NCBI GenBank assembly: GCA_019245755.1
Contig: JAFARC010000062.1
Span: 1 to 40,587, forward strand
DNA length: 40,587 nucleotides
Direction of reading: 5' to 3'
From: Mycobacteriaceae bacterium
GTDB lineage: Bacteria; Actinomycetota; Actinomycetes; Mycobacteriales; Mycobacteriaceae
Under the pieces are notes generated by a model. That model had not been told where the DNA came from. It saw nothing but the letters and a program-made list of their open reading frames with translations, and did no database searches. Both the position numbers and the translations under genes were made by a program. Shown here piece after piece: positions 8,862 to 17,843 of this stretch; the first letter of the stretch is position 1; the number at the start of each line of letters is the position of its first letter.

Positions 8862-11800
8862 CGGGGCGGCTTTCGCTCGGCGCGCAGCATGGGCAGCCAC
8901 ACCCGCGCGGCGTACGCGCCCAGCCGGCTGTCCTCGCCGTCGACTTCTTCGCCCGGTCGGGGCGGCTCCAGCAACACGTCGAGCGGCGCGCGGTGGCCGA
9001 ACGCCTTGGCGGGCGCGGGTTTCTCGTTCTCCCGGGACTCGCCCGGACGGCTCGTCCACTCGGAGTTCGCCTTCCACCGCGGGTCCCGCCCGGCGTGGCG
9101 TCCCCTGGCCCAGGCGAAGGAGGTCCGCGGCGGGATCGGCAGCGCCTCGCGCCGGCCGGCGTCATACAGCGCCACCAGGTCGCGCAGCACGGCTGGCGGG
9201 TCCGGCGGTGTGCCGAGGCACCTGGCCTCCGCGGTGTCGTCGATGGACCGGCCCACGCACACCGCGGTCGCCGCACGACCCGGCTGATTCGCAGCCAGCG
9301 CGAGTAGTTTGATCCAGCCGTCGATGAGCTGCTTTCCCGAGATCTTGGAGTAGGTCACCGACACCACCCGGTCGCCGTAGACGTCGGTCACGGTGCCGGT
9401 CAATCGCCGGCCGCCGCCGAGGTCGATGTCGATGTCCTCGGATTCGGGCGCGCTGTCGCGAAATTTTCCGGCGAGCGCGGCGACGGCGGCGGCTCGCTCG
9501 CTGATCGTGGTGGCTTCCCGCCATCCGAGTCGCCCGGGCGGCAGTGTGCCCCGGCGCCATTCGGCTTCGCGTGCCCACTCCGGGGATGCGCCGCGCAGCA
9601 GATCGCTGAGCATCCGGTCGCCGACCGTCCAGGCCTCCAGCGAGTCGAGTTGCACCGGCATCGCGTCCTGCACCCCCTCGGCGTCCACGGGGAAGGTGTA
9701 GTCCAGCGCCCGGAAGAATCCCCGCACCGGGTCGCGAAAGAAGGTCAGCAGGTCGGCCAGCCCGACGTCTTCGGGCGGTGGCCCCGGTAGCGGCCCGGTG
9801 ATGAAGCGGGGCCGCGGATGGCGCTGTCCGGCGGCCGCTTTGGCCGCCACCAGCGCGGTCTGGTCGAAGGTGAACGGTGTGCACACGCCGAGCTCGCCCG
9901 GGGTGACGTTGCGAATGCTGAACGGCTGCAATGGCTGGCGCACCAGGATCTCGTCCCGCACCGCCGCCGGCGTGGCGTGATCCAGCGCGTCGAGCAGCTC
10001 GGCCAGCGGCACGGCCGGGGGCCGCGGCTCGCCGGTGAGCACGTCGGCGCCGGTGTAGGTGATCACCAGCTTGTCGGTGGCCGCGCAGATGGCGTCCAGC
10101 AGCAGTTGCCGGTCCTCGGACCGGATGTCGCGCTCGCCCGTCACCGGGGCGCGAGCCAGCACGTCGTCGCCGTCGACGACGCCGATGCGCGGGAACGTCC
10201 CGTCGTCGAGACCGACGAGGCACACCACGCGGTGCGGCACCGAGCGCATCGGCACCATGGTGCAGACGGTCAGTGTGCCGGTGCGGAAATTGGCCCGGGT
10301 CGGGCGGCCGGCCAGGTGCCGGTCCAGCAGGGCTCGCACGTCGGTCAGCCGCATCGGGGTGTCGGCCCGCTGGCCGGCGGCGGTGAGGACGTCGGCGAAC
10401 TCGCGCTGCAGGTGCGCGGTTTGCCATTCGTTGCCCGACGACGCTTGCGCCAGCAGACCCACCCCGTTGGTTAGGGTGTGCAGCCACGCCGCCAGAGAAT
10501 GCGTGCCGGTGAGCGCCTCGATGACCGCGGTGAGCCGCTGCACGAATTCGGTGAGCCGCCCGGCCAATTCGGTGCGGTCGCTGCCGACGTCGTCGAGTGG
10601 AAGCGCGGTGTCGATCCACCGCTGGGTGTCTTCTGACATGGCGACGCCGGCCAGGATCCTGTCCAGTCCGAAGCGCCAGGTGTTCTGCAGGAAGCCCACT
10701 CCGTAGGGGGCCCGGGTGTGCTGGTCGAAGCCCCACCGGACACCCGACTCGCGCACCCAGTCGGTGATGGCGTCCAGGTCGTCGTCGGTGAATCCGAACC
10801 GGGTGCGCACTGGCGCTGCCTGGGCGAGGTTGAGCACCTCGCTGGCGGTGGCCCGCCCGCCGGCCAGGGCCAGCAGCTGGGCCGCGATCGACAGCAGGGG
10901 GTTGATCTGGGTGAGGGCGCGGTCGGCGAGCCGCACCCGGAGCCGGTGGCCGGGATGCCCGTCGGCCATGACATCCACCAACCCGAAGTTCGCGACGATC
11001 AGCGGCGCGTAGGTTTCGATGTCGGGGCACATCACCAGGATGTCGCGCGGCTCCAGCGACGGGTCGTCGGCCAGCAGACCGAGCAGGACTTCGCGCAGCA
11101 CCTCGACCTGCCGGGCCGGGCTGTGGCAGCTGTGCACCTGGACCGACCGGTCGTCGCCCGCCATCGCCCGATCGCCGGGCCGGACGGCGTTGGCCCGGAT
11201 GTCGGCCTGCAGCCAACCCAATAGTGTGTCGGGCCGCGTATCGCTGACCAGGTACTCATCGTCGGCAACATTGGCCGGGAGGCTGCGCTCCAGTTCGCGC
11301 AGGTCCCGGCCGAGGGTGGCGAGCAAGGGGTGGGCGGCGGCGTCGTGGCTGGTGTCGAAACGGCGCGGTATCGGCGCGTTGTGGTGCGCCAAGGCGCGCC
11401 AGAGCTCGTCGCTGGGGTGCGGCAGCCAGAGGTGCAGGTCGTGGTGGGTGGCCAGGGCGCCGAGCAGTTCGATGTCGGTGATCGGCAGCCGGGTGTGCCC
11501 GAATAGCGACAGCCTGGGCGGCAGCTCGGTGGGCGCTTCCCGCAGCCGGGCAAGGGCTTTTTCGTGCCGCACGTGCGGCGGGCCGGCGTCGATCCGCTCG
11601 GTCAGTGCCCGCCACAGCGGCGGCTGCCAGGCCAGATCGGCGGTCAGGTCCCCGCCGATGCCGTCGGTGGCCCGCCCCGCCGACCAGTCGGCAAGCAGCT
11701 GGGGCCGCTGTGCGGCATAGGAAGCGAAGAGCCCGGCGATGCGGCGGGCGACCGCGTAGCGGCGGCCCTGTCGCAGCTCGTGTTCGACCCCGTCGTCGAA

Positions 11801-12157
11801 GTGGCCCAGATGCCTTGCCAGGGTGGCGCACCAGCCCTCGCCGAGGCAGTTGTCGATGACATTCAGCAGCGGCCACACCATGGCGTCGGGCGCCCACGGA
11901 TCGTCGTCGGCTATCCCGAGGATTTCCTCGATGAGTGACCGGGGCCTGCGGAAGACGACGCCGGCGCATACCCCGTCGCCGCCCGCGCCGCGGCCGAGGA
12001 TGTGCGACAGCCGCTGGCTCAGCCAGCGCTCCACCCCCCGCTCCGGGACGAGCACCAGTTCCTGGGCGAACGGATCGGCCAGCGGCGTCGCCAGCAACGC
12101 CCCTAGCCCGTGGGCGAGCAGGTCCGTGCGCTCGGCGCGGTGCAGGTGAAGAGCCAT
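8858..12157 (-). CDS. recC: RecC, exodeoxyribonuclease V gamma subunit
   Basis: RecC is the scaffold subunit that splits the duplex and, in E. coli, reads Chi. The product is 1099 residues from the ATG at 12157 (MALHLHRAERTD); an upstream open extension to 12220 is not needed. Family landmarks include the N-terminal VPERGVERWLSQRLSHILG, LSLFGHTRLP, DILVMCPDIETYAPLI and VCLVGLDDGTFPRIG in the inactive helicase-like core. The C-terminal region (DLLTFFRDPVRGFFRALDY) corresponds to the nuclease-like fold that lacks catalytic residues in this family. The stop overlaps the recB start. It is the first gene of the recCBD operon; the promoter should lie between 12158 and 12275, after the small secreted protein gene, which is on the same strand. 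Confidence 0.96.
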   Translation of the reverse strand: MALHLHRAERTDLLAHGLGALLATPLADPFAQELVLVPERGVERWLSQRLSHILGRGAGGDGVCAGVVFRRPRSLIEEILGIADDDPWAPDAMVWPLLNVIDNCLGEGWCATLARHLGHFDDGVEHELRQGRRYAVARRIAGLFASYAAQRPQLLADWSAGRATDGIGGDLTADLAWQPPLWRALTERIDAGPPHVRHEKALARLREAPTELPPRLSLFGHTRLPITDIELLGALATHHDLHLWLPHPSDELWRALAHHNAPIPRRFDTSHDAAAHPLLATLGRDLRELERSLPANVADDEYLVSDTRPDTLLGWLQADIRANAVRPGDRAMAGDDRSVQVHSCHSPARQVEVLREVLLGLLADDPSLEPRDILVMCPDIETYAPLIVANFGLVDVMADGHPGHRLRVRLADRALTQINPLLSIAAQLLALAGGRATASEVLNLAQAAPVRTRFGFTDDDLDAITDWVRESGVRWGFDQHTRAPYGVGFLQNTWRFGLDRILAGVAMSEDTQRWIDTALPLDDVGSDRTELAGRLTEFVQRLTAVIEALTGTHSLAAWLHTLTNGVGLLAQASSGNEWQTAHLQREFADVLTAAGQRADTPMRLTDVRALLDRHLAGRPTRANFRTGTLTVCTMVPMRSVPHRVVCLVGLDDGTFPRIGVVDGDDVLARAPVTGERDIRSEDRQLLLDAICAATDKLVITYTGADVLTGEPRPPAVPLAELLDALDHATPAAVRDEILVRQPLQPFSIRNVTPGELGVCTPFTFDQTALVAAKAAAGQRHPRPRFITGPLPGPPPEDVGLADLLTFFRDPVRGFFRALDYTFPVDAEGVQDAMPVQLDSLEAWTVGDRMLSDLLRGASPEWAREAEWRRGTLPPGRLGWREATTISERAAAVAALAGKFRDSAPESEDIDIDLGGGRRLTGTVTDVYGDRVVSVTYSKISGKQLIDGWIKLLALAANQPGRAATAVCVGRSIDDTAEARCLGTPPDPPAVLRDLVALYDAGRREALPIPPRTSFAWARGRHAGRDPRWKANSEWTSRPGESRENEKPAPAKAFGHRAPLDVLLEPPRPGEEVDGEDSRLGAYAARVWLPMLRAERKPPR

Positions 12158-12275
12158 CGGCCCAAACCTAGACCGCCCCACTGACGGATAGCTGGTTGGA
12201 GCTTCCGCCGTCCCGGCCACCCATGCTCAACGGCCGGGTTTCGCTCCGTGCTGGAGTTGGGCTACGTCGGCTGCC

Positions 12276-12581
12276 CTACGGCGGCGGTGGCGGCAGCACC
12301 GGCCGGCAGACGTTACCGACCGGGTCCCAATACGAGCCGTAGTCGCATGCCGGCGGTGGCGGCACTAGTGGGGGCCGACACACATTCGCCACCGGATCCC
12401 ACCATGAACCGTTCTCGCATGCCATCGGAAACAGCGGCCGGCATATGTTGGCCACTGGGTCCCACCATGAACCATTGTCGCACTGCGCCGAGCTGATCCC
12501 CGGCGTCGCCACAGTTACCGCCGCCATCGGGGCTAACACCACCGCACTGACGACGCCTAAACGACGAAGAGTTTTTTTCAC
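12276..12581 (-). CDS. Small secreted protein with three Cys-Trp repeats
   Basis: The product is 101 residues from a GTG at 12581, supported by GGAGG about six bases upstream. The N-terminus is a Sec signal peptide: MKKTLRR, then a hydrophobic core VVSAVVLAPMAAVTVA, with likely cleavage after ISSA near residue 32. The mature part is three tandem units of pattern C-x-N/Y-G-S-W/Y-W-D-P-V-x-N-x-C-R-P, with cysteines at 34/47, 55/68 and 79/92. The units are joined by Pro-rich linkers and a PPPPP tail ends the protein. Even spacing (12 residues between each Cys pair) suggests one disulphide loop per unit. Similar small Pro/Trp/Cys exported proteins are common in mycobacteria but the function is unknown. 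It lies 118 bp upstream of recC on the same strand, but its role looks unrelated. Confidence 0.85.
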   Translation of the reverse strand: MKKTLRRLGVVSAVVLAPMAAVTVATPGISSAQCDNGSWWDPVANICRPLFPMACENGSWWDPVANVCRPPLVPPPPACDYGSYWDPVGNVCRPVLPPPPP

Positions 12582-13475
12582 CGCGCCCTCCTTAGCGGCA
12601 TTACTTCCAGGTAATCCCTAAGTAACCCGAAGCTATGGCGCATAAACCAGCGCAGTGAGTTAGCCAGCAATGGGGCCTGTGCCCGTGCCCGTCGATGGTT
12701 TGATGCCCGCGTGTCGGTGGCCACCGCGATCTGTCCCTAGGCGGTCCGCTGCCGCCACGACGGTGACGGACCGCATGTTTGCTAATGCCGTCAATCGTCA
12801 CGCCCTCTTCCGCCGGTTGTGCTGCCCTCCAGGGCGGGCGGCACTGCGCACGCGGACGAGAGTTCCCCGCGGGTCGTGGGATACCGAGTCCGCGCGCCCC
12901 ATCGCGTAGCCTCCTAAAACCGCGGCGCCCGACAACCCGCCACATGACCTATCCCCTACCGCACGAAGTCGACCGGTCCGGTGCGCGCGTGTAACGCCCT
13001 CTGATCAGGGCTTAGTCCGGGGGCGGGGCTCAAACTCGCGACCAATGGATTTGCAAATGGCAGTTCTCAGCAGCTTCGAGGGACGGCCGGCCGTTTCCCA
13101 GTGCGACAAGAAAGATTCGTCCTATCATAGTCGAACAACACTTTTGCCATTTCGCTCAGATCCACATCAATCCCGGTGAATAAACCGTGATGCGATATCT
13201 CAGGACATAGCCTTAACCTGCTGCCAATGGCATCGCCTTTCATGGTCGCATACGTCCCCGCGTGCCGAACTGCCAGTCGTCGGACGTCCAGTCGCCACAA
13301 GGCGGCTCAGCTGTATCTCTTGCTTTCCAGTGCGGAAGGCTTGGCGGGAGTGGACTCTGATACGAAACTGCCAATTAACGCCGCAAATTCCTCTCGGCCC
13401 GCCCGCCGCCGCGGAGCCAGTCGCGACACATGCGGGTCCGTTAAGGCCTCTCGCTCAGTTCGCCCCGGCATGCCT
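12582..13475. other. Gene-poor stretch holding the leftmost att remnant
   Basis: About 890 bp contain only short unconvincing open frames on both strands. The one structure I can identify is a decayed copy of a tRNA 3' half at 13020-13054 (annotated separately). Sequence to its right is visibly less G+C rich than the recC side, so the boundary between host backbone and accessory DNA probably lies at or near this copy. Confidence 0.55.
13020..13054 (-). repeat. Degenerate tRNA 3'-half, att-like copy 1
   Basis: This 35-bp stretch matches 16229-16263 at 32 of 35 positions. Both share the CGCGACCAA core with the tRNA gene at 23877-23950. The three differences from the 16.2 kb copy are C-to-T/G-to-A transitions, as expected for decay. 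Copies 1 and 2 share a four-base shortening in the acceptor/T-stem region and a GGATTTGC end, unlike the intact tRNA, so they look like a pair left by one older element. Confidence 0.65.
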
Positions 13476-13739
13476 CTAATCGCTGGGTACATACACTTTG
13501 CTGGCAGGAGGCGTGAAGCCGGGAGGACGGACCTGAATGTTCACGGAGCCGCCGGTGGACCGGTTAGTCGTACAACTGCCGCTGTGGCTGAAATTGTTCC
13601 CTCCGCAATTTGTCGCGCCGCTGTCGGCTAGGACGCGGGCAGGAGGGAAAACGACTGCGGCGGCCAATGTAATAGCGATCAGAAAGATAATTATCCCAAC
13701 GAAGGTTAGCCGCGGTCCAATGGTTTGAGGTGATGCCAC
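13476..13739 (-). CDS. Small exported or membrane-anchored protein, unknown
   Basis: The product is 87 residues from the GTG at 13739, which has GGAGGG about seven bases upstream; the in-frame GTG at 13754 sits on that ribosome site and is less likely. A hydrophobic segment (LTFVGIIIFLIAITLAAAVVF) near residues 12-32 is a signal sequence or anchor, followed by PPARVLADS with a possible signal peptidase site. The mature part is about 50 residues, rich in Gly, Ser, Asn and Pro, with two cysteines (NCGGNN and GSCTTN). No family is recognised. It lies between att copies 1 and 2, so it is probably cargo of an integrated element. Confidence 0.6.
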   Translation of the reverse strand: MASPQTIGPRLTFVGIIIFLIAITLAAAVVFPPARVLADSGATNCGGNNFSHSGSCTTNRSTGGSVNIQVRPPGFTPPASKVYVPSD

Positions 13740-13884
13740 TTTCAGACCCTCCACCGTTGGTCAGCATCGCCCGGCAAACCGGCGTCGCTAGCCATCGAGG
13801 TTAAGTAACTGTGCAGTTTCAGTTCTAACACGAAAAGGCGCCGACGATTAGAACCGCACTCGGTGCGGCCGCTCATGGGCACGG

Positions 13885-14703
13885 TTACCACAGGTGGGTA
13901 ATCGCGTACCATCCGCGGTGCGCTAATCCCCATTTTGAAACTTCGTTGGCTTGCTGGATTAGCGGGTGGCTCAAGTCGTAGGCGTTTTGCCCTATGCTAT
14001 ATGCCGTACCCGGATCACATTGCGCTGCATTGAAGCATCCTTCAGTCATGTCATGGTGATTTTTCTTCCACGCGTCAAGGTCACGAGATTTCAGATATTC
14101 AGGCCTTCCATCGACGGGACATTTATTTTTCGCCGTGTCCCACGGCGTAATGATGTCGGTATCGAGTTTGGCAGCGCTAGCATCTCGGTCGTCCGCGCTC
14201 GAGCTGGGCGCGTGTCTGGTATCAGACAGAGATGCGAATTCTGTCGCGGAACTGATTGCATACTGAGATAAGGCGGCGGAGCACTCGTCCGCGCGCTTAA
14301 TGAAATCGGCAGCTTGATTAGATGCTAGCCCAAAAATGAACCCGATTAGTGCGGTAACGACTTTTCCCGTTATGCCGAAATTCCGACGCTTGCCTTCTTC
14401 CGCGCTTGCGGCGGACTGCTCACGACCATTGTCGGTGCGTTTGGCTCGGCGCCTCGCGCGCCGGGCGCTGAAGGGTGCTTTGATGTGCCGCTTCGGGGAG
14501 GCTGCCGTCTTGTCGGATCCGGTATCGGCCCGGCTGTCATGTTGTTTCGGCGGAGTTGATTCGTCGCCTTGTTCATGCTCGCGGGCAGCCCTGGGTTCAG
14601 CAGCTTTACCTGGCGGCTGGCGGTTCCTGACCGCTTCCTCCGCACCGGTATGGCGCTTGGGTAGCGCTTCTGATTTCTGCTTGGATGAGTCTTGCCCGTC
14701 CAT
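13885..14703 (-). CDS. Single-pass membrane protein, unknown, accessory
   Basis: The product is about 272 residues from the ATG at 14703 (a TTG lies two codons upstream; no ribosome site decides). The first 105 residues are hydrophilic and strongly basic/charged (SARRARRRAKRTDNGREQ), probably disordered and cytoplasmic. One hydrophobic helix, VVTALIGFIFGLASNQAADF, lies near residues 110-130. The C-terminal 140 residues are presumably outside the membrane, with cysteines in ADECSAALSQ, NKCPVDGRPEYLKSRD, EGCFNAAQCDPGTAY, and end in GWYAITHLW. The extracytoplasmic part reads like a small Cys-stabilised domain. I do not recognise a family. Base use is less G+C rich than flanking backbone genes, which with its place between two att-like copies suggests horizontal transfer. 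Confidence 0.7.
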   Translation of the reverse strand: MDGQDSSKQKSEALPKRHTGAEEAVRNRQPPGKAAEPRAAREHEQGDESTPPKQHDSRADTGSDKTAASPKRHIKAPFSARRARRRAKRTDNGREQSAASAEEGKRRNFGITGKVVTALIGFIFGLASNQAADFIKRADECSAALSQYAISSATEFASLSDTRHAPSSSADDRDASAAKLDTDIITPWDTAKNKCPVDGRPEYLKSRDLDAWKKNHHDMTEGCFNAAQCDPGTAYSIGQNAYDLSHPLIQQANEVSKWGLAHRGWYAITHLW

Positions 14704-15129
14704 GCACAAATGCTAAGCCGACCGATTCATTGAAAGTACAGTTCAAGCGACAACGGATTGTTGTCCGATTCGCTACGAACGCCGTCGAGCAGCAAGGCCA
14801 AGCTGGACAGCCAGGTACCTCTGTGCAGACAGATCCGCTGACGAGTCGGTTGCCCCGATCGCCGCGCAGACGAACTCGTTCTGGGGGTCCGGGCCGGCGG
14901 AGAACTATGTCAGAGAGTTGTTCTGCGCCTGCTATATTTCGAGACCAACTTTTGAGACGTATCCAACTCGGCGAAGAGAGCGCACTTTCGTGTGCCCCTT
15001 GAGCAAGCGATTTGACCGTGTCGCGGTAGGCGCTCACAGCGGTCACTGGCAGCGGGTGCATGCCGTTGGGAACAGAGGGTGCGCGTATGTTAACGGCTTC
15101 CGGACCGACCGTTGGCGAGGAGGTCAGGC
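14704..15129. other. Intergenic region between divergent accessory genes
   Basis: About 425 bp separate the single-pass membrane protein gene (minus) from the DMT transporter gene (plus). Open frames here are short and carry no recognisable motif. Promoters for both genes should be here, but I could not place them with confidence. Confidence 0.45.
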
Positions 15130-16047
15130 ATGCCGCAGGCGGGGATCGCGGCGTTGCTAGCCCTGTGCGCGGCGCTGGCATCCGCGTTTGGCAATGTGAT
15201 TCGTCAGCGGTCGGCGCAGGAGGTCACCGACAAACCGGTCGGCCATCTGAAGCTGTTCGACATGTCGTTGCGCGACACCCGGTGGTGGTTGGGCGGCGCG
15301 GTAGCCGTCGTTAATTACGGCCTGCTGGCCGCGGCGCTGCGGCTCGGGTCGGTGGTGTTGGTGACGTCGCTGCAAGTGACGACGCTGCTGTTCGCCTTGC
15401 CGATCTACACGCGGCTGACCCATCACCGAGTGACCCGCTGGGAGTGGATGTGGGCGGCGCTGCTGGCGATGGCGTTGGCCGTGTTCGTCACGGTCGGCGA
15501 CCCGGAGGCAGGCCGTTCTCGGGGCTCGCTGCATACCTGGGTTGTGGTAGTTGTGGTGCTGGGCCCGGTGCTGGCGTTGTGTGTGCTGGCAGCGCGGATT
15601 TGGCCGGGTCGTCAAGCCGAAGCGGTGTTGCTGGCGGTCGTGGCGGGTTCGGCGTTGGCGGTGTTCGCGGTGCTGACCAAGGGCGTTGTCGGGGCGCTCG
15701 AACACGGCTTCGGAGCGGTGCTGCGCGCGCCGGAGTTCTACGCCTGGATACTGGTCGCGCTGGTCGGGATGATCTTTCAGCAGTCGGCGTTCCGCGCCGG
15801 TGCGCTGACCGCCTCGATGCCGACTGTGACGGTAGCCGAGCCGGTTGTGGCTTCGGTGCTGGGAGTCATCGTGCTCGGTGAGACGCTAGACGCCGGTGAC
15901 CCTGAAGTGTTTGCGCTGATAGCGGCCGTGGTGGTGGTGATTGTCGCGACGTGGGCGCTGGCCCGCGGCAGGGCTGCCACGATGGCGGCTCGCACCGGAC
16001 GGGACGTACAAATCGCCGGCCCGCCTACGACGTCGTCGGATGGCTAG
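15130..16047 (+). CDS. DMT-superfamily (EamA/NIPA-like) membrane transporter
   Basis: The product is 305 residues from the ATG at 15130, chosen because GAGGAGG lies just upstream; the TTG at 15112 overlaps that site. About nine to ten hydrophobic helices fill the protein: AGIAALLALCAALASAFGNV first, then a helix-turn pattern through WWLGGAVAVVNYGLLAAAL, VVLVTSLQVTTLLFALPIY, and so on. The internal pattern SMPTVTVAEPVVASVLGVIVLGE is the DMT/EamA signature in which the second half ends with a Pro-x-x-x-x-x-x-x-Gly-E helix. The tail is hydrophilic. Substrate unknown; related proteins export metabolites or carry Mg2+. It lies alone, between att-like copies 1 and 2, and could be cargo or a backbone gene caught between elements. 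Intact, likely functional. Confidence 0.8.
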   Translation: MPQAGIAALLALCAALASAFGNVIRQRSAQEVTDKPVGHLKLFDMSLRDTRWWLGGAVAVVNYGLLAAALRLGSVVLVTSLQVTTLLFALPIYTRLTHHRVTRWEWMWAALLAMALAVFVTVGDPEAGRSRGSLHTWVVVVVVLGPVLALCVLAARIWPGRQAEAVLLAVVAGSALAVFAVLTKGVVGALEHGFGAVLRAPEFYAWILVALVGMIFQQSAFRAGALTASMPTVTVAEPVVASVLGVIVLGETLDAGDPEVFALIAAVVVVIVATWALARGRAATMAARTGRDVQIAGPPTTSSDG

Positions 16048-16856
16048 TTTGGTCGCGCGTCGGGCGCCATATTTGAAGCAACGGGGCGAGCGACGCAGCC
16101 GGTTACAACGCGCACAAGAACAACGAGATCGCCACGTCGGTTGAGTACGATCGTGATCGCTACCCGCGTCTAACCCTGTGCTCGTCAAGCATCTCCATCA
16201 GTTTTATATTTTCTTCGTGGGGCTTCGTGGGGCGGGGCTCGAACCCGCGACCAACGGATTTGCCCAAACGGCAGGTCGCGCTGATTCCCACATCTGCTCG
16301 GCTTTGCTCGTAGAGCAACAGTTGATAACTCCGCGGAAAGCCTGGCGATTCCGGCTGGTTTCGGATCATTACCGATGAAAAAGCGATGACTCAGGAACGG
16401 ATTTACCGTCTGTCACTGTCGACAACTGCGACGGCTGTCGGAAAAACGCAGGATGCTGTGTTTGGCGTAGCTTCGCGCAACCATTGCAACCAACTGCGGG
16501 CGGTGGTCTGTGTTAATCGCACCACGGCCGGTCCCATCAGCCAGGCATGTTGTCTACAGCGGCGGCGCGCAGACCGTCGAACCGTGGGCGGTCGCGGCTC
16601 ATCGCTAGGCTCCGGTTTGACGGAATCCCGAGGCGGCGGTCACATCGGCCACTCAGGACCGGTCACGACCGGCGGTCGCCAGGGTCATGGCGTGGATGGG
16701 TGCGAAGCGCACTGTGGTGAACAACGACCTGTGGGATCGTTCCCGGCATCGTCGGCGGGGCCGAGCCGATCACAGTTCCCACCTGGTAGCTGTTCGGCGA
16801 TGACCGAATTATCCGAGTCGTGCGTCGCGCAGAGCTACCCGCGTTACTCTTTGCCG
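16048..16856. other. About 800 bp noncoding with att-like copy 2
   Basis: No gene can be supported. A tRNA-derived copy lies at 16229-16263, preceded by a 10-bp tandem duplication (CTTCGTGGGG twice, 16213-16232). The open frame that continues upstream of the peroxiredoxin from 16386 has poor codon use and no homology I recognise, so I treat it as noncoding. Confidence 0.5.
16229..16263 (-). repeat. Partial tRNA 3'-half, att-like copy 2
   Basis: A 23-bp block (16238-16260) is identical to 23891-23913 inside the tRNA gene, covering the T-arm and variable region up to the edge of the anticodon stem. The flank differs: four bases are missing in the T-stem/acceptor junction and the block ends TTTGC rather than TTATGAG. 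It cannot form a tRNA. It pairs best with copy 1 at 13.02 kb (32 of 35), making the two the likely ends of an older ~3.2 kb insertion. Confidence 0.75.
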
Positions 16857-17843
16857 ATGATCGCGGGCGATAAAGCGCCTGACTTCACTCTGTACGATCA
16901 CACCGGTCGGCCTCGGACACTGTCCGCGCTCCTTTCCGAAGGGCCGGTTGTGCTGTTCTTCTTCCCGATAGCGTCGTCACCGATCTGTACAGCCCAGGCT
17001 TGTCATTTTCGGGACCTGAGCAACGAATTCGCCAGGGTGGGTGCCCATCGGGTGGGCATCAGCACCGACACCGTCGACAAGCAGGCCCATTTCGCCCAAC
17101 AGCGCTCGTTCGACTATCCGCTGCTCTCCGACGCGGACGGCGTGGTGTCCGAGCTGTTCGGGGTGCGCCGAGGCAGGCTCGCCAAGCTGCGTAGATCCGT
17201 CGTGGCGCGTGGGGCGGCCCGGCGTGGCCGACACACTCGGCGCCGTGGCCTGCTGGCCCGGCTGCTGCCGGTCAAACGGACCACATTCGTCATCGACACC
17301 GACCGCACCGTACTCAAGGTCGTCTCCAGCGAGCTGCGCGCATCGGTGCACGCCGATCAGACCTTGTGGTTCTTGGAGAACCACAACGTGCCGCACAGTT
17401 CGCCACATGTCCGCGAGAAGCACACCGACACGCATCAGGAGTCGGAGGGCAAGGGCGAACCGATCGGCGATTGGTTCACAGAACCGGAAACCGCGGACGA
17501 GCCGAGCCTGGTCCGGCCATACATGCTCACGGCAGGCCGTCCCGACTCTGGTGTCGAACTGCCACTCGAGGCTCGGGTCGAAGCGCCCAGCACCGCAGCG
17601 AAGCCGCCGCGCTGGCTGAGAAATGATGTGCGGGGCCAGATCCTGACGTCGTGCGTGCACAGCCCCTCGGTCGCAGAGATCGCCGCTCGTCTGTCCTTGC
17701 CGCTCGGTGCGACGCGGTTCCTGGTCGGCGACTTGGTGACACAGGGTTATTTGCGGGTGGACGCCCCCCTCGGTGACTCGACGCCAATCGACGAACGACG
17801 TGAACTGATAAGAAGGACGCTGCGTGGCTTACGAGCACTCTGA
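16857..17843 (+). CDS. BcpB-like peroxiredoxin fused to a DUF742 domain
   Basis: The product is 328 residues from the ATG at 16857 (MIAGDKAPDF), the position where BcpB-type peroxiredoxins begin; an in-frame ATG at 16800 is an alternative. Residues 1-176 are a PrxQ/BCP thioredoxin-fold peroxidase: GPVVLFFFP, then SSPICTAQACHFRD with peroxidatic Cys44 and resolving Cys49, then GISTDTVDKQAHFA and VKRTTFVIDTD. An Arg-rich insert (about residues 112-132) precedes VKRTTF. Residues 203-328 (DWFTEPE, SLVRPYMLTAGR, LSLPLGATRFLVGDLV, GYLRVDAP) match DUF742, the CvnC component of conservon operons, which normally stands alone. The fusion is in frame with a hydrophilic linker. The stop lies 17 bases inside the next frame, as DUF742 and GTPase genes usually overlap. 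It may be a fusion made by deletion of the upstream conservon genes. Confidence 0.8.
   Translation: MIAGDKAPDFTLYDHTGRPRTLSALLSEGPVVLFFFPIASSPICTAQACHFRDLSNEFARVGAHRVGISTDTVDKQAHFAQQRSFDYPLLSDADGVVSELFGVRRGRLAKLRRSVVARGAARRGRHTRRRGLLARLLPVKRTTFVIDTDRTVLKVVSSELRASVHADQTLWFLENHNVPHSSPHVREKHTDTHQESEGKGEPIGDWFTEPETADEPSLVRPYMLTAGRPDSGVELPLEARVEAPSTAAKPPRWLRNDVRGQILTSCVHSPSVAEIAARLSLPLGATRFLVGDLVTQGYLRVDAPLGDSTPIDERRELIRRTLRGLRAL

Noticed and set aside
6879..9287. A plus-strand open frame of about 800 codons opposite recB
   Set aside because: It lies entirely antisense to recB, has no recognisable domain, and arises from high G+C third positions; recB has all its motifs.
12601..12945. A 114-codon minus-strand frame
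   Set aside because: Arg/Gly/Pro-rich composition without ribosome site or motif; looks like chance in G+C-rich DNA.
16178..16378. A 66-codon frame containing GAGLEPATN
   Set aside because: This peptide is a known artefact of translating a tRNA 3' half; it comes from att-like copy 2.
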